Notes: generated by a model not told the origin, from the letters alone. A stretch of 64,000 nucleotides of DNA from Marinomonas sp. TW1 (GCF_001625355.1 NZ_JSEE01000009.1:1-64000), one strand, 5' to 3'. Positions 33,903-41,718 are shown, numbered from the stretch's first letter. Program-made: numbers and translations.

Positions 33903-34538
33903 TTGAACCGTCGATATTTGCTTCTCGCTTTACCTGTATTTAGCTTTCTTTGGTTTGCCTGCACTATTTTCATAGCGGGTCACTTTTACCCAGACTACAG
34001 TCATGTTGCTCAATTTATTAGTGAATTGGGGGCAACTGGGTCGCCTTATGGGAATTATGTAAATTATTTAGGCTTTATCCCCACTGAGTTGTTCCTGCTT
34101 GGTTTTGTCTTTGTTAGTGATTCCGTATTACCTCGTACAAAATGGAATACCACTGGGCTTATTTTGATTGCTGTCTATGGGGTTAGTCTTGGTGTCGCGG
34201 CTTTTTTTCCATGTGACTTTGAGTGTGAGCCCGATGTACCAACACTGTCCCATCTTATTCATATGGCGTCGGCTTTTCCGGGCTACCTATGCGGGGTTCT
34301 CGCAATATTCTGTATATCTTCAGCTTCTCTGTCATGGTCAAAATCAAAGACATTTAAATACATTGGTTATGTGGCAGGGATATTCGCTTTGTTCGCATTG
34401 ATGAATTTAGACCCGAGCTCAAACACAGTAGGGTTAAATCAACGTGTTTTGGAATTGACACTGTATTCATGGTTTATTTATCTTGGCTACAGTTTGAGAA
34501 AGAATTTGCCTAACAAAGCTTTAAAACGGGATAAATAA
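33903..34538 (+). CDS. DUF998-family membrane protein (former cassette gene)
   Basis: This 211-residue protein has about six membrane helices and the DUF998 markers HFYPDYSHVAQFISELGATGSPYGNYVNYLGFIP (in part: QFISELGATGSP). The start is TTG 33903 behind AAGGAAGGGC. Its C-terminal tail PNKALKRDK is read from the left arm of an attC site, a feature of integron cassette proteins. The family has no established biochemical role. Confidence 0.85.
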   Translation: MNRRYLLLALPVFSFLWFACTIFIAGHFYPDYSHVAQFISELGATGSPYGNYVNYLGFIPTELFLLGFVFVSDSVLPRTKWNTTGLILIAVYGVSLGVAAFFPCDFECEPDVPTLSHLIHMASAFPGYLCGVLAIFCISSASLSWSKSKTFKYIGYVAGIFALFALMNLDPSSNTVGLNQRVLELTLYSWFIYLGYSLRKNLPNKALKRDK

Positions 34539-34547
34539 CAGCTGTTT
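34508..34547 (+). repeat. Left half of an attC site overlapping the DUF998 gene
   Basis: GCCTAAC (34508-34514) is a perfect RYYYAAC core, followed by AAAGCTTTAAAACGGG, the usual left arm. The central AACAG/CTGTT stem can form, but the right arm is replaced by a different hairpin repeat that begins at 34569. Confidence 0.55.
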
Positions 34548-34568
34548 TTTTGTACTTGAGGCAAAGGC

Positions 34569-34633
34569 GTATTGATCCGCTTCGTAACCCCCTTTAATCC
34601 ATCTTGGTAAGGGGATTAAAGGGGTTGCTCAAA
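34569..34633 (+). repeat. REP-like hairpin repeat, copy 1
   Basis: It begins GTATTGATCCGCTTCG and forms a long stem of the type AACCCCCTTTAATCC...GGATTAAAGGGGTT, ending GCTCAA. A second copy in the same orientation stands at 35989-36054. This copy has a few arm changes. Confidence 0.85.
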
Positions 34634-34717
34634 TTCTCTTTATGCTGCTTACAGGTTAACGCCATCCAATCATTACCACCAGTCGATGGGGCTGTCACTT
34701 TTCAAAGGGATTAGATT

Positions 34718-35047
34718 ATGAATATCAAACACTTATATGTATTGCTCTGTGTTGTTGGGACGCTGGTGCCTTTAAGCCAATTTGTTCCTTGGGCGTTGGA
34801 GCATGGGTTGAATATACCGTTATTTTTCGATGAGCTTTTTCAAACTAGAATTGGTGCTTTCTTCGGCCTAGATGTGGTTATTTCTGCATTGGCGTTGTTT
34901 GCTTTCATCTTTTTTGAGACAAAGAAACGGAAGATAGCCTATGCTTGGACGGCGGTGTTAGGCACGCTTTGTATCGGCGTTTCTCTTGGTCTGCCTCTGT
35001 TTTTGTATTTAAGACAACGGAGTGTTGAGCAAAGCCATTTAGAGTAA
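34718..35047 (+). CDS. DUF2834-family membrane protein
   Basis: This 109-residue protein has three membrane helices. The family pattern QFVPWALEHGLNIPLFFDELF, then RIGAFFGLDVVISALALFAF and SLGLPLFLYLR, is clear. AGGGATTAGATT precedes the ATG. Its function is unknown; it is often a small stand-alone membrane gene. It is flanked on the left by the REP-like repeat and on the right by a 190-base stretch without a gene. Confidence 0.85.
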   Translation: MNIKHLYVLLCVVGTLVPLSQFVPWALEHGLNIPLFFDELFQTRIGAFFGLDVVISALALFAFIFFETKKRKIAYAWTAVLGTLCIGVSLGLPLFLYLRQRSVEQSHLE

Positions 35048-35237
35048 AGGCGTTAAGCCACTCGTCAACTTACCGCAGCCGTCATATTGAGTCTGTTCGT
35101 GTTTTCATAAGGATAGACATAGACTGCGCACTATTCCCCTTGCTTGGGATGTCATTTATTTTTCAGTATCTGGTTACCAGGTTTTGGGCTAGAGGTAGAA
35201 CACGCGCTAACGATTTTACATTTGGAGGTAGATTATC

Positions 35238-35342
35238 GTGAACAGTACATCACATAAGGTTAAGGGACATTGTCGTTGCGGTCAGGTCACATTTGAAATG
35301 GATGCTAAGCTAATGATTACTATGGCTTGTCATCTAAGCTAA
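35238..35342 (+). pseudogene. Truncated GFA-family gene (glutathione-dependent formaldehyde-activating-like)
   Basis: A GTG with GGAGGTA upstream opens a 34-codon frame. The wording KGHCRCGQVTFEMDAK and then MACHLS follows the first zinc-binding half of GFA/CENP-V proteins (GxCxCGxVxF..., then CHCSxCQ). It stops exactly where the second Cys-rich motif should continue, and the following bases lead into the YefM promoter. The rest of the gene has been lost. Confidence 0.65.
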
Positions 35343-35386
35343 AAGACAGGTGAAAGACATTGCTGGCAATGGAGCGTATTTTGTTA

Positions 35387-35445
35387 TGTACAACATACTG
35401 TACATGAAACTATTTCCAAGCTAAACTTGTCCCATATAATGTACA
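35387..35445 (+). promoter_or_regulatory. yefM promoter and TGTACA operator boxes
   Basis: TGTACA, the core recognised by YefM-type antitoxins, occurs three times: 35387-35392, 35399-35404 and 35440-35445. The last overlaps a perfect -10 TATAAT (35435-35440). A weak -35 (TTTCCA, 35413-35418) is 16 bases upstream. Autoregulation by YefM and YefM-YoeB is expected. Confidence 0.7.
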
Positions 35446-35458
35446 AGTGAGGTGCAAA

Positions 35459-35713
35459 ATGCGAATTGTCTCTTTTACCGAAGCTCGCAATAGTCTAAAA
35501 GCCGTTTTGGATAATGTCGTCAATGATGCGGATACTACGGTCATTACTCGTCGTGATTCTGAAGATGCTGTTGTCATGTCATTGGATTACTATAACAGTC
35601 TCATGGAAACCGTCCATTTACTTCGTTCGCCTGCTAATGCAGAGCATTTAAACCGTTCTATTGAACAGTTTAAAGCCAGTAAAACAACTCAGCGAGAACT
35701 GATTGATGAGTAA
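35459..35713 (+). CDS. yefM: YefM antitoxin (Phd/YefM family)
   Basis: This 84-residue antitoxin neutralises YoeB and represses the operon. The N-terminal DNA-binding part reads MRIVSFTEARNSLKAVLD, followed by VITRRDSEDAVVMSLDYYNSLMET, the family core, and a flexible toxin-binding C-terminus. ATG 35459 follows GTGAGGTGC; the in-frame GTG at 35447 is less likely. It overlaps yoeB by 8 bases. Confidence 0.95.
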   Translation: MRIVSFTEARNSLKAVLDNVVNDADTTVITRRDSEDAVVMSLDYYNSLMETVHLLRSPANAEHLNRSIEQFKASKTTQRELIDE

Positions 35714-35969
35714 CAGGTTGTTATCATGGACTGATGAAGCCTGGAAAAGTTATGTTTATTGGCAGACTCAAGATAAGAAAACCTTGAGGCGTATCAATAA
35801 GTTAATAACCGATGTTCAGCGTTCCCCGTTTGATGGAATGGGAAAGCCGGAACCCCTCAAAGAAAACCTTTCAGGCTTCTGGTCGCGCAGAATAGATGAT
35901 GTCAACCGTTTGGTATACGCTGTGGATGATACTGCAATTACGGTTATTTCGTGTCGTTATCATTATTAG
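35706..35969 (+). CDS. yoeB: YoeB toxin (mRNA interferase)
   Basis: This 87-residue ribosome-dependent mRNA interferase has the family segments LSWTDEAWKSYVYWQTQDKKTLRRIN, the catalytic-Glu stretch PEPLKENLSGFWSRRID, an Arg in VNRLVY and the C-terminal SCRYHY with the catalytic His. All are present, so the toxin looks intact. The ATG at 35706 lies inside the end of yefM (ATGAGTAA), which couples the two genes. Confidence 0.95.
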   Translation: MSNRLLSWTDEAWKSYVYWQTQDKKTLRRINKLITDVQRSPFDGMGKPEPLKENLSGFWSRRIDDVNRLVYAVDDTAITVISCRYHY

Positions 35970-35988
35970 TAGCGGTAAGCTTTGTCTT

Positions 35989-36054
35989 GTATTGATCCGC
36001 TTCGCAACCCCCTTTAATCCCCCTTGGTAAGGGGGATTAAAGGGGGTTGCTCAA
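35989..36054 (+). repeat. REP-like hairpin repeat, copy 2
   Basis: The stem at 36006-36048 is perfect over 20 bp (AACCCCCTTTAATCCCCCTT, loop GGT, then the exact complement). It starts with the same GTATTGATCCGCTTCG as copy 1. Together the two copies flank the DUF2834, GFA relic and YefM-YoeB genes as direct repeats. It may also end the yefM-yoeB transcript. Confidence 0.9.
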
Positions 36055-36128
36055 GTATATTTCATTGTGCTGACCTGATTGGTCAGATTAACGAGTATTT
36101 CTCAAGCCTTTTGTAGGAGTCTGTTCGT

Positions 36129-36791
36129 TTGATTTCACAATTACCGAGATGGGTAGAGGTCGGTGCGTTTTTTCTGGCCTTGGTGGCAGGTTGTGTGAAT
36201 GCCATTGGTTTGCTGAGTTTTGATCATCAGTCTGTGTCGCACTTGTCGGGCACGGCAACCTTGCTTGGTACGGGCTTTTTAAATTCTTCCTTTCAAACCA
36301 GTTTGCATTTAATGGGCGTTTTACTGTCCTTTTTGCTGGGTTCCGTTTTATCCGGTGTGTTATTGCATGGGTCGAGTCTCAAGCTGGGAAGGCATTACGA
36401 TACGGCCTTGTTTTTAGAAGCTGTCTTGTTATTAGTCTCGTTGTTCCTGTTATCGAACGGTTCTTTTTATGGGCACTTTTTTGCGTCGGCGGCGTGTGGT
36501 TTGCAAAATGCCTTGGCCACGACTTACAGCGGAGCCATTATCAGAACCACTCATGTCACGGGGATTTTTACCGACTTGGGCATTATGCTGGGGAAGTGCA
36601 TCAGGGGCGAAGCGCTTGATAAACGTAAGGCTCAGCTGTTTCTGTACATCATCATTGGCTTTGTTTCTGGCGGTTCCATTGGGGCCTTATTGTATGAGTC
36701 GTATCAGTTTATGGCGCTTTTGTTTCCGGCGGCAAGCTGTTTCATCATGGCGGTTGTTTATCGTGTTTACATGACGGGACAGCCGCAGTAG
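36129..36791 (+). CDS. DUF1275 (YoaK-family) membrane protein
   Basis: This 220-residue protein has six membrane helices. Typical DUF1275 elements are visible: FFLALVAGCVNAIGLLSFDHQSVSHLSGT, given in part as AGCVNAIG and SHLSGT, and the middle CGLQNALATTYSGAIIRTTHVTGIFTDLG (in part: RTTHVTGIFTDLG). Start TTG 36129 has AGGAG 9 bases upstream. Its function is unknown; a transporter has been suggested for the family. Confidence 0.88.
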   Translation: MISQLPRWVEVGAFFLALVAGCVNAIGLLSFDHQSVSHLSGTATLLGTGFLNSSFQTSLHLMGVLLSFLLGSVLSGVLLHGSSLKLGRHYDTALFLEAVLLLVSLFLLSNGSFYGHFFASAACGLQNALATTYSGAIIRTTHVTGIFTDLGIMLGKCIRGEALDKRKAQLFLYIIIGFVSGGSIGALLYESYQFMALLFPAASCFIMAVVYRVYMTGQPQ

Positions 36792-36905
36792 AGCCGCGAT
36801 GGCGAGACATTAAACCGTAGAGATTTTCACCAGAGTGGCCTTGAGTAGACTATGATTGGTGTTATGTTGCTTTTATCGTCCATCAAGTGTGCCGAGGGAT
36901 AAGTT

Positions 36906-37268
36906 ATGGAAGCTGTCGCTAAATGGTTGTGGAATGTGTTGGTGGCCATTGATCAACTTGGCAATGCCATTGCTGGAGGGGATCCTGATATTACCATCTC
37001 TGCGAGGGTCGGTTACTTTGCCAATAGAAGTCCCAATAAGCGGTTCCATTATTACTGGAAATTTTTAGAGCGTGTCATCGATTTCACCTTTTATCCGCTG
37101 GATGGCCCAAAGCATTGTTTGAGTTCGTTAGCAAAAGATAATGAGCAAGGTCATGTGCACGGTAGCGATTTTGTACGGGCGATACTGGCGTTAATTGCCA
37201 TAACCGCGTGTGTCTTTATTAGTCTTTTAACTTGGACGGCGTATTTGCTGGGGCAGCGACCAAAGTAA
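36906..37268 (+). CDS. Hypothetical protein with one membrane helix, 120 aa
   Basis: The N-terminal pattern AKWLWNVLVAIDQLGNAIAGGDPDITISARVGYFA (in part: IDQLGNAIAGG and TISARVG) resembles small proteins often found in prophages and their relatives, where IDQ-x-x-N-x-x-x-GG and SxR are conserved. The C-terminus has a membrane segment (ILALIAITACVFISLLTW). GAGGGATAAGTT precedes the ATG. No biochemical role is known. Confidence 0.7.
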   Translation: MEAVAKWLWNVLVAIDQLGNAIAGGDPDITISARVGYFANRSPNKRFHYYWKFLERVIDFTFYPLDGPKHCLSSLAKDNEQGHVHGSDFVRAILALIAITACVFISLLTWTAYLLGQRPK

Positions 37269-37341
37269 ATCAAACAGATTATTTGGCGTGACACCAATAG
37301 AAGCATTTAACCGATTTAGACTCAATTTATTGGAGCTTAAC

Positions 37342-37803
37342 ATGTCAAAACTTGAGTTGCGTATTCCGCCTGTTTTATTGATGTTTATTTGTCTGATTGG
37401 TATGTGGGCAACGGCGCTGCTTATGCCTGTGGCCTCTCTGTCTTTTCCTTGGGCTAAGCTTGTTGCTGGTGTCTTTTTTCTACTTGGTGGGGTATTGCCC
37501 ATTCTGTCGGTGGTCGAGTTTCGCAGAGCGAAAACGACGCTGGACCCACGTTTTCCAGAACACTCTTCTCACTTGGTCAGCCGTGGTGTGTTTGGGTTAA
37601 GTCGCAACCCCATTTATCTTGGTTTTGTGTTGTTGTTGATTGGGGTGGCTTGGTACTTAATGAATCTGTTGGCGGTGGTTTGGGTTCTCGCTTTTGTGTT
37701 GTATATGACTCGCTTTCAGATTGTGCCGGAAGAGCGGCATATGAAAGAAAAGTTCGCAGAGGAATTTGATTCCTACTCGGCAAGCGTTAGACGCTGGTTA
37801 TAG
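37342..37803 (+). CDS. Isoprenylcysteine carboxyl methyltransferase-like membrane protein
   Basis: This 153-residue integral membrane protein is of the ICMT/PEMT-like methyltransferase family. The S-adenosylmethionine-binding pattern GVFGLSRNPIYLGFVLLLIG and the C-terminal VPEERHMKEKFAEEFDSYSASVRRW (in part: EERHMKEKF) are characteristic. ATG 37342 follows TTGGAGCTTAAC; the longer frame beginning at 37288 has no ribosome site. The substrate of the bacterial members is unknown. It ends at a strong bidirectional terminator. Confidence 0.85.
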   Translation: MSKLELRIPPVLLMFICLIGMWATALLMPVASLSFPWAKLVAGVFFLLGGVLPILSVVEFRRAKTTLDPRFPEHSSHLVSRGVFGLSRNPIYLGFVLLLIGVAWYLMNLLAVVWVLAFVLYMTRFQIVPEERHMKEKFAEEFDSYSASVRRWL

Positions 37804-37817
37804 TGCCCTCATTCTTT

Positions 37818-37859
37818 AGGTAAAAAAATAGGCGCCCATGGCGCCTATTTTTTTACCTA
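37818..37859. terminator. Bidirectional rho-independent terminator
   Basis: AGGTAAAAAAATAGGCGCC and GGCGCCTATTTTTTTACCT pair perfectly around CATG. A T run lies on both strands, ending both the methyltransferase-like gene (+) and the gene at 37873 (-). Confidence 0.9.
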
Positions 37860-37872
37860 AAGATGGCTTGCT

Positions 37873-38430
37873 TTAAGCTTGTTTTTTGCTCCATGCAAAA
37901 GGCTTAAACATGTCATCAACGGGGGTTTTTGCGACATGATTCACGTAGTTGCTAATCACTTTCTGTGACAATCCTAAGATGATTTCCAACACTTGCTTAG
38001 GCTCGTAACCAGCGGCATAAAAAGCGGCTAATTCTTCATCAGAAGCAAAACCACGCTGACGAACGAGTGTTAAGGTCAAATCTTGCAAGGCTTGTAATTT
38101 TTCCGTGGGCATTGGTTCGCTGTTGCGTAAGGCTTCGATTAACGCTTTGTCCACGCCCATAGAATGAGCAATGGCCGTGTGTGCTGGAACACAGAAGTGA
38201 CACTCGTGTTCAACGTTAATGGTTTGCCAAACAACGGTCAGTTCTTCGGCATCAAAAGAGGTGTTTGTGAAAGCTTGATGCAGTTGCGTATAAGCCTGAA
38301 GAATTTCTGGCGACTCTGCCATCACAGCATACAGACTAGGTATCGTCCCCATTTGTTTTACAGCGTTTTCTAAAATGGCTTTGCTGCCTTCAGGTGTGGT
38401 GTCCAAGTTATGTAAGGTAAATTCGGTCAT
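37873..38430 (-). CDS. Carboxymuconolactone-decarboxylase-family (AhpD-like) protein
   Basis: This 185-residue helical protein has the redox/active-site motif CHFCVPAHTAIAHSMG (C-x-x-C-x-x-x-H) of AhpD-like members, which act as peroxidase-type or disulfide reductases and not as lactone decarboxylases. A second domain part reads LTLTLVRQRGFASDEELAAFYAAGY. It is divergent from a TetR regulator, with two palindromic operator-like boxes between them, so it is probably repressed by that TetR. Confidence 0.88.
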   Translation of the reverse strand: MTEFTLHNLDTTPEGSKAILENAVKQMGTIPSLYAVMAESPEILQAYTQLHQAFTNTSFDAEELTVVWQTINVEHECHFCVPAHTAIAHSMGVDKALIEALRNSEPMPTEKLQALQDLTLTLVRQRGFASDEELAAFYAAGYEPKQVLEIILGLSQKVISNYVNHVAKTPVDDMFKPFAWSKKQA

Positions 38431-38496
38431 GTTTGCGGCCTTAGGTTGGTTAATTAAAAGCTTGGTTTGCTTAAGTAATGAGCAATTTAACTTTAA

Positions 38497-38535
38497 TTGA
38501 ACGATCGTTCAATATATATTTGAACATTCGCTCAA
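38497..38535. promoter_or_regulatory. Twin TetR-type operator palindromes
   Basis: TTGAACGATCGTTCAA (38497-38512) is a perfect 16-bp palindrome. TTGAACATTCGCTCAA (38520-38535) is an imperfect second copy 23 bases further on. Both lie in the divergent gap between the AhpD-like gene and the TetR gene; TGAACG/CGTTCA-type boxes are common TetR-family sites. Confidence 0.75.
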
Positions 38536-38560
38536 TTATATTTTTTTATAAGGTTATGCT

Positions 38561-39163
38561 GTGAGTAAAAAGCCAAGGTTTGATCGCCAGCAAGTCATTG
38601 AAAAAGCGACAAATTTGTATTGGGGAAAAGGCTATCACGCGACGTCGATGCGCCATCTTCAAGACGCGATTGATATGCGCCCCGGAAGTATTTATGCTGA
38701 ATTCGGTAGTAAAGATGGGGTGTTTAAGGCGGCGATTGAATACTACGTACAAGTCAGCCTAGATCAGCTTGAACAATTGCGAGCACAATCGGACTCACCG
38801 CTTAATACCTTGCAGCGCTTTGTGAGACTGGTGGTGATTGAATCACGTCAAAATGCACCGAGCAGTATGTGTTTGTTGGCAAAAACTGTGGCTGAGCTAA
38901 CGGAAGAGCAGGGTGAATTGTTTGAACAAGCCAAGGCCGCTTTAAAAAGAGTGGAAGATGCGTTTGCTAAGCTCATGACCGAAGCTCAACAGCATAATGA
39001 AATCTCCAAGCAAAAAGACCCACAACAACTGGCGAGATTGCTACAAATTCAAATAACGGGCTTGCGTGTCTACGCTAAAACCTGTGATGATATCGAGATT
39101 TTAGAGGCGATGATCGAGGATGTGTTCGCGCATTCCCAGAGCGGATTAAATGGAGTTCAATGA
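38561..39163 (+). CDS. TetR-family transcriptional regulator
   Basis: This 200-residue repressor has an N-terminal TetR helix-turn-helix at about 12-55 (VIEKATNLYWGKGYHATSMRHLQDAI and GSIYAEFGSKDGVFK). The C-terminal ligand domain contains one Cys in SSMCLLAK and one in AKTCDDIE that could be reactive, as in electrophile-sensing relatives. The start is GTG 38561 with AAGG upstream. Its stop overlaps the FMN reductase gene (ATGATGA), and it is divergent from the AhpD-like gene. It likely controls both. Confidence 0.92.
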   Translation: MSKKPRFDRQQVIEKATNLYWGKGYHATSMRHLQDAIDMRPGSIYAEFGSKDGVFKAAIEYYVQVSLDQLEQLRAQSDSPLNTLQRFVRLVVIESRQNAPSSMCLLAKTVAELTEEQGELFEQAKAALKRVEDAFAKLMTEAQQHNEISKQKDPQQLARLLQIQITGLRVYAKTCDDIEILEAMIEDVFAHSQSGLNGVQ

Positions 39164-39822
39164 TGAAGTTTTTGGTGTTTCTTGGCAGTGTTCGTAACAG
39201 TACGCCACCTAAACCGGCCCGCTTGGGTGAACGTGTTGCTAAAGCTTGTTTAGACTGCTTTGCTGAGCGTTTTGCCGACCATGAGATAGAACTCATCGAT
39301 GCATTGGATTACCCAATGGAGCCTGTCTTCAAGCCACATTTCGCTTATGTGAAAGGTAAAGCCCCAACGGCATTAGACGACTTGGCGGATAAGATTGCGG
39401 CTGCCGATGGCTACGTCATGGTGAGCCCAGAATACAACCATTCTATGAGCCCTGCGTTAGCAAACTTGTTGAATCATTTTGGCAGTTCCATTTTTTCTTA
39501 TAAGCCCAGTGCCATTGTGACCTATTCGGCTGGTCAGTGGGGTGGCATGCGAGCGGCGTTAGGCATGAGAAATTTTTTAGCGGAATTGGGCTGTTTGTCG
39601 GTCTCAGCAATGATCCATATTCCTAAGGCGCAAGAAGTATTTCAGGAAGATGGTGCATTGCAAGTAGGGGAAGACCAGAGCGTTTGGTTTGATTATTTTG
39701 GGCGCAGTTTTTATCAACTGGTTTGGTGGGCGGAAGCGACTCACCAGCAAAGACAAATAGAAGACCCTTTCACCCATGCGAAGGCGTTTAAACGTCAGCC
39801 TTCACAACGAAACGCGCCTTAA
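39160..39822 (+). CDS. NADPH-dependent FMN reductase family protein
   Basis: This 220-residue flavodoxin-like protein has a start KFLVFLGSVRNSTPPKP containing the flavin phosphate loop, plus the conserved YVMVSPEYNHSMSPALANLLNHF, given in part as SPEYNHSMSPAL. It is translationally coupled to the TetR gene. With the AhpD-like neighbour it suggests a quinone or thiol redox response (inference). Confidence 0.9.
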   Translation: MMKFLVFLGSVRNSTPPKPARLGERVAKACLDCFAERFADHEIELIDALDYPMEPVFKPHFAYVKGKAPTALDDLADKIAAADGYVMVSPEYNHSMSPALANLLNHFGSSIFSYKPSAIVTYSAGQWGGMRAALGMRNFLAELGCLSVSAMIHIPKAQEVFQEDGALQVGEDQSVWFDYFGRSFYQLVWWAEATHQQRQIEDPFTHAKAFKRQPSQRNAP

Positions 39823-39894
39823 TGCTCTCGCCGGCATCCAGTGCTTGGCTTGACATAAATAGCTTGCGGTAAATCGCTTGAAGTAAAGACCGCG

Positions 39895-40146
39895 CTATAC
39901 ATCAAAATGCAGCTCGACAAACTTTTCGTAGAGCTGCGCCTCGCTTTCTTGTCTCGCCGGATCCGGTTTCACGCAATCAATTGGACACACTGCGACACAA
40001 GTCGGTTGGTCGTAGTGTCCCACGCATTCAGTGCATTTCTCAGGGGCGATTTGGTAGATTTTGGGCCCCATGCTAATGGCGTCATTGGGGCATTCCGGTT
40101 CACACATGTCGCAGTTAATACAGCGCTCATTGATCAACAGAGCCAT
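39895..40146 (-). CDS. yfhL: YfhL-type 2[4Fe-4S] ferredoxin
   Basis: This 83-residue ferredoxin carries two Fe-S motifs: CINCDMCEPECP and CTECVGHYDQPTCVAVCP. The extra residues between the Cys in the second motif are typical of YfhL/Alvin-type ferredoxins. The ATG at 40146 is preceded by AAGGTGACGAG, so the much longer upstream frame is not used. It lies 10 bases after trhP and is probably cotranscribed. An electron-donor role to TrhP or its Fe-S cluster is plausible but inferred. Confidence 0.93.
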   Translation of the reverse strand: MALLINERCINCDMCEPECPNDAISMGPKIYQIAPEKCTECVGHYDQPTCVAVCPIDCVKPDPARQESEAQLYEKFVELHFDV

Positions 40147-40156
40147 CTCGTCACCT

Positions 40157-41503
40157 TTATACTGTGGCTTGTTTGTGTGGCTGTCGGGTAGTTTGGCCCT
40201 CTGGCAAGTTGCGCAACAGTATGCCCATAGAAACGTCCATACCTTGAGGGCAAGGGAGGCTGACAATGTGGCCGCTGCCTTTGGCGACGTGAATGTCTTG
40301 GTCTTTTTTATCCCACAGCTGAGTAAGTATGAAGGTTAGGTTGCCCTGCGGTGTCATTAATTCCAGTGAATCGCCCACACAGAAGCGGTTTTTGACGGCC
40401 AGTGTCAGTTTGTTGTTCTGGCAGGATAAGACTTCGCCAACGAACTGTTGTTGATGGCTGACGGAATTGCCCGTTTCGTAGTTCTGCAAATCCACATGGC
40501 GATGACGCTGTAAGAAGCCGTCGGTATAGCCACGATTGGCGAGATTTTCTAAGTTATCCATTAATTGTGGATTAAAGCTTTTACCAGCCACAGCATCGTC
40601 GATCGCTTGACGGTAGATTTGTGCGGTTCTGGCACAGTAATAGAAAGACTTGGTTCGGCCTTCGATTTTTAGTGAGTGGATGCCCATTTTTACTAGACGT
40701 TCCACATGTTGAATGGCCCGTAAATCTTTTGAGTTCATGATGTAGGTGCCGTGCTCGTCTTCAAAGGCTGGCATGTATTCGTCTGGACGACCTTGTTCTT
40801 GTAATAAAAACAGTTGATCGGTTGGCTCTTGAATTTGCACCGCTGAGTTGGCCGTGGCGATGATGTGGCCGTTGCTGTCTTCGGTGGCAGAGTGAGCATT
40901 GTATTGCCAGCGGCAGGCGTTGGTGCAAGCCCCTTGGTTTGGATCGCGTTTGTTCATGTAGCCAGACAGCAAACAACGGCCAGAGTACGCCATGCATAAC
41001 GCCCCGTGAACGAAGACTTCGAGCTCCATTTCAGGCACCTTCATGCGGATTTCTTCGATTTCGTCTAAGGACAATTCTCGGGACAAAATAACGCGGGAAA
41101 TGCCTTGTTGCTGCCAGAATTTCACCGTGGCCCAGTTTACCGCATTGGCTTGAACAGACAGATGGATTGCTTGATCTGGAAACGCTTCACGAACCATCAT
41201 GATCAGGCCTGGATCTGACATAATCAGTGCGTCAGGTTGCATTTTCACCACGGGAGCTAAGTCTTGTATGTAGGTTTTTAGCTTGGCATTGTGGGGGGCG
41301 ATGTTGCTCACCACATAAAGCTTTTTACCCAGCTCATGAGCTTCATTGATGCCGATTTCAAGTTTTTCTAGATCAAATTCATTGTTACGAACACGTAATG
41401 AGTAGCGCGGTTGGCCTGCGTAGACCGCATCGGCGCCATAGGCGAAAGCGTAACGCATGTTTTTTAACGAACCGGCTGGCGACAATAATTCTGGTGTAAA
41501 CAT
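40157..41503 (-). CDS. trhP: tRNA 5-hydroxyuridine modification protein TrhP (YegQ, U32 family)
   Basis: TrhP is needed for 5-hydroxylation of U34 in tRNAs, using prephenate in E. coli (basis: family knowledge). The 448-residue protein starts FTPELLSPAGSLKNMRYAFAYGADAVYAG, given in part as LLSPAGSLKNMR, and has the U32 signature EVFVHGALCMAYSGRCLLSGYM with the cluster-type Cys residues, followed by ACTNACRWQY. The gene is followed by the ferredoxin after 10 bases. Confidence 0.94.
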   Translation of the reverse strand: MFTPELLSPAGSLKNMRYAFAYGADAVYAGQPRYSLRVRNNEFDLEKLEIGINEAHELGKKLYVVSNIAPHNAKLKTYIQDLAPVVKMQPDALIMSDPGLIMMVREAFPDQAIHLSVQANAVNWATVKFWQQQGISRVILSRELSLDEIEEIRMKVPEMELEVFVHGALCMAYSGRCLLSGYMNKRDPNQGACTNACRWQYNAHSATEDSNGHIIATANSAVQIQEPTDQLFLLQEQGRPDEYMPAFEDEHGTYIMNSKDLRAIQHVERLVKMGIHSLKIEGRTKSFYYCARTAQIYRQAIDDAVAGKSFNPQLMDNLENLANRGYTDGFLQRHRHVDLQNYETGNSVSHQQQFVGEVLSCQNNKLTLAVKNRFCVGDSLELMTPQGNLTFILTQLWDKKDQDIHVAKGSGHIVSLPCPQGMDVSMGILLRNLPEGQTTRQPHKQATV

Positions 41504-41665
41504 GACTTGGCCCTAAAATGAAAAACGCGCGGAGTGTAACCTCTTGAAGAACGAACTCAAGAGATTGGCACGGCTTTGCCAAGCTAATTGTCAGCCCTTT
41601 GATTTAAGTCAAATCTTGCTTGTGAATTGGGAGAGCTATTGTGTGCTGACTGGGTCGACAGACAT

Positions 41666-41696
41666 AAAAAAAGCGAGCACGTTAGGCTCGCTTTTA
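41666..41696 (-). terminator. Terminator of the TonB receptor gene
   Basis: AAAAGCGAGC / GCTCGCTTTT pair across CTAACGT, and seven T bases follow on the minus strand. It lies 23 bases beyond the receptor stop. Confidence 0.85.
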
Positions 41697-41718
41697 GGAA
41701 AACTAGAACAAATTCACA

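Noticed and set aside
35048..35237. GGCGTTAAGCC at 35052 as an additional integron core (GTTAAGC fits GTTRRRY)
   Set aside because: No left arm that pairs with it could be found upstream, and the motif is itself a short palindrome.
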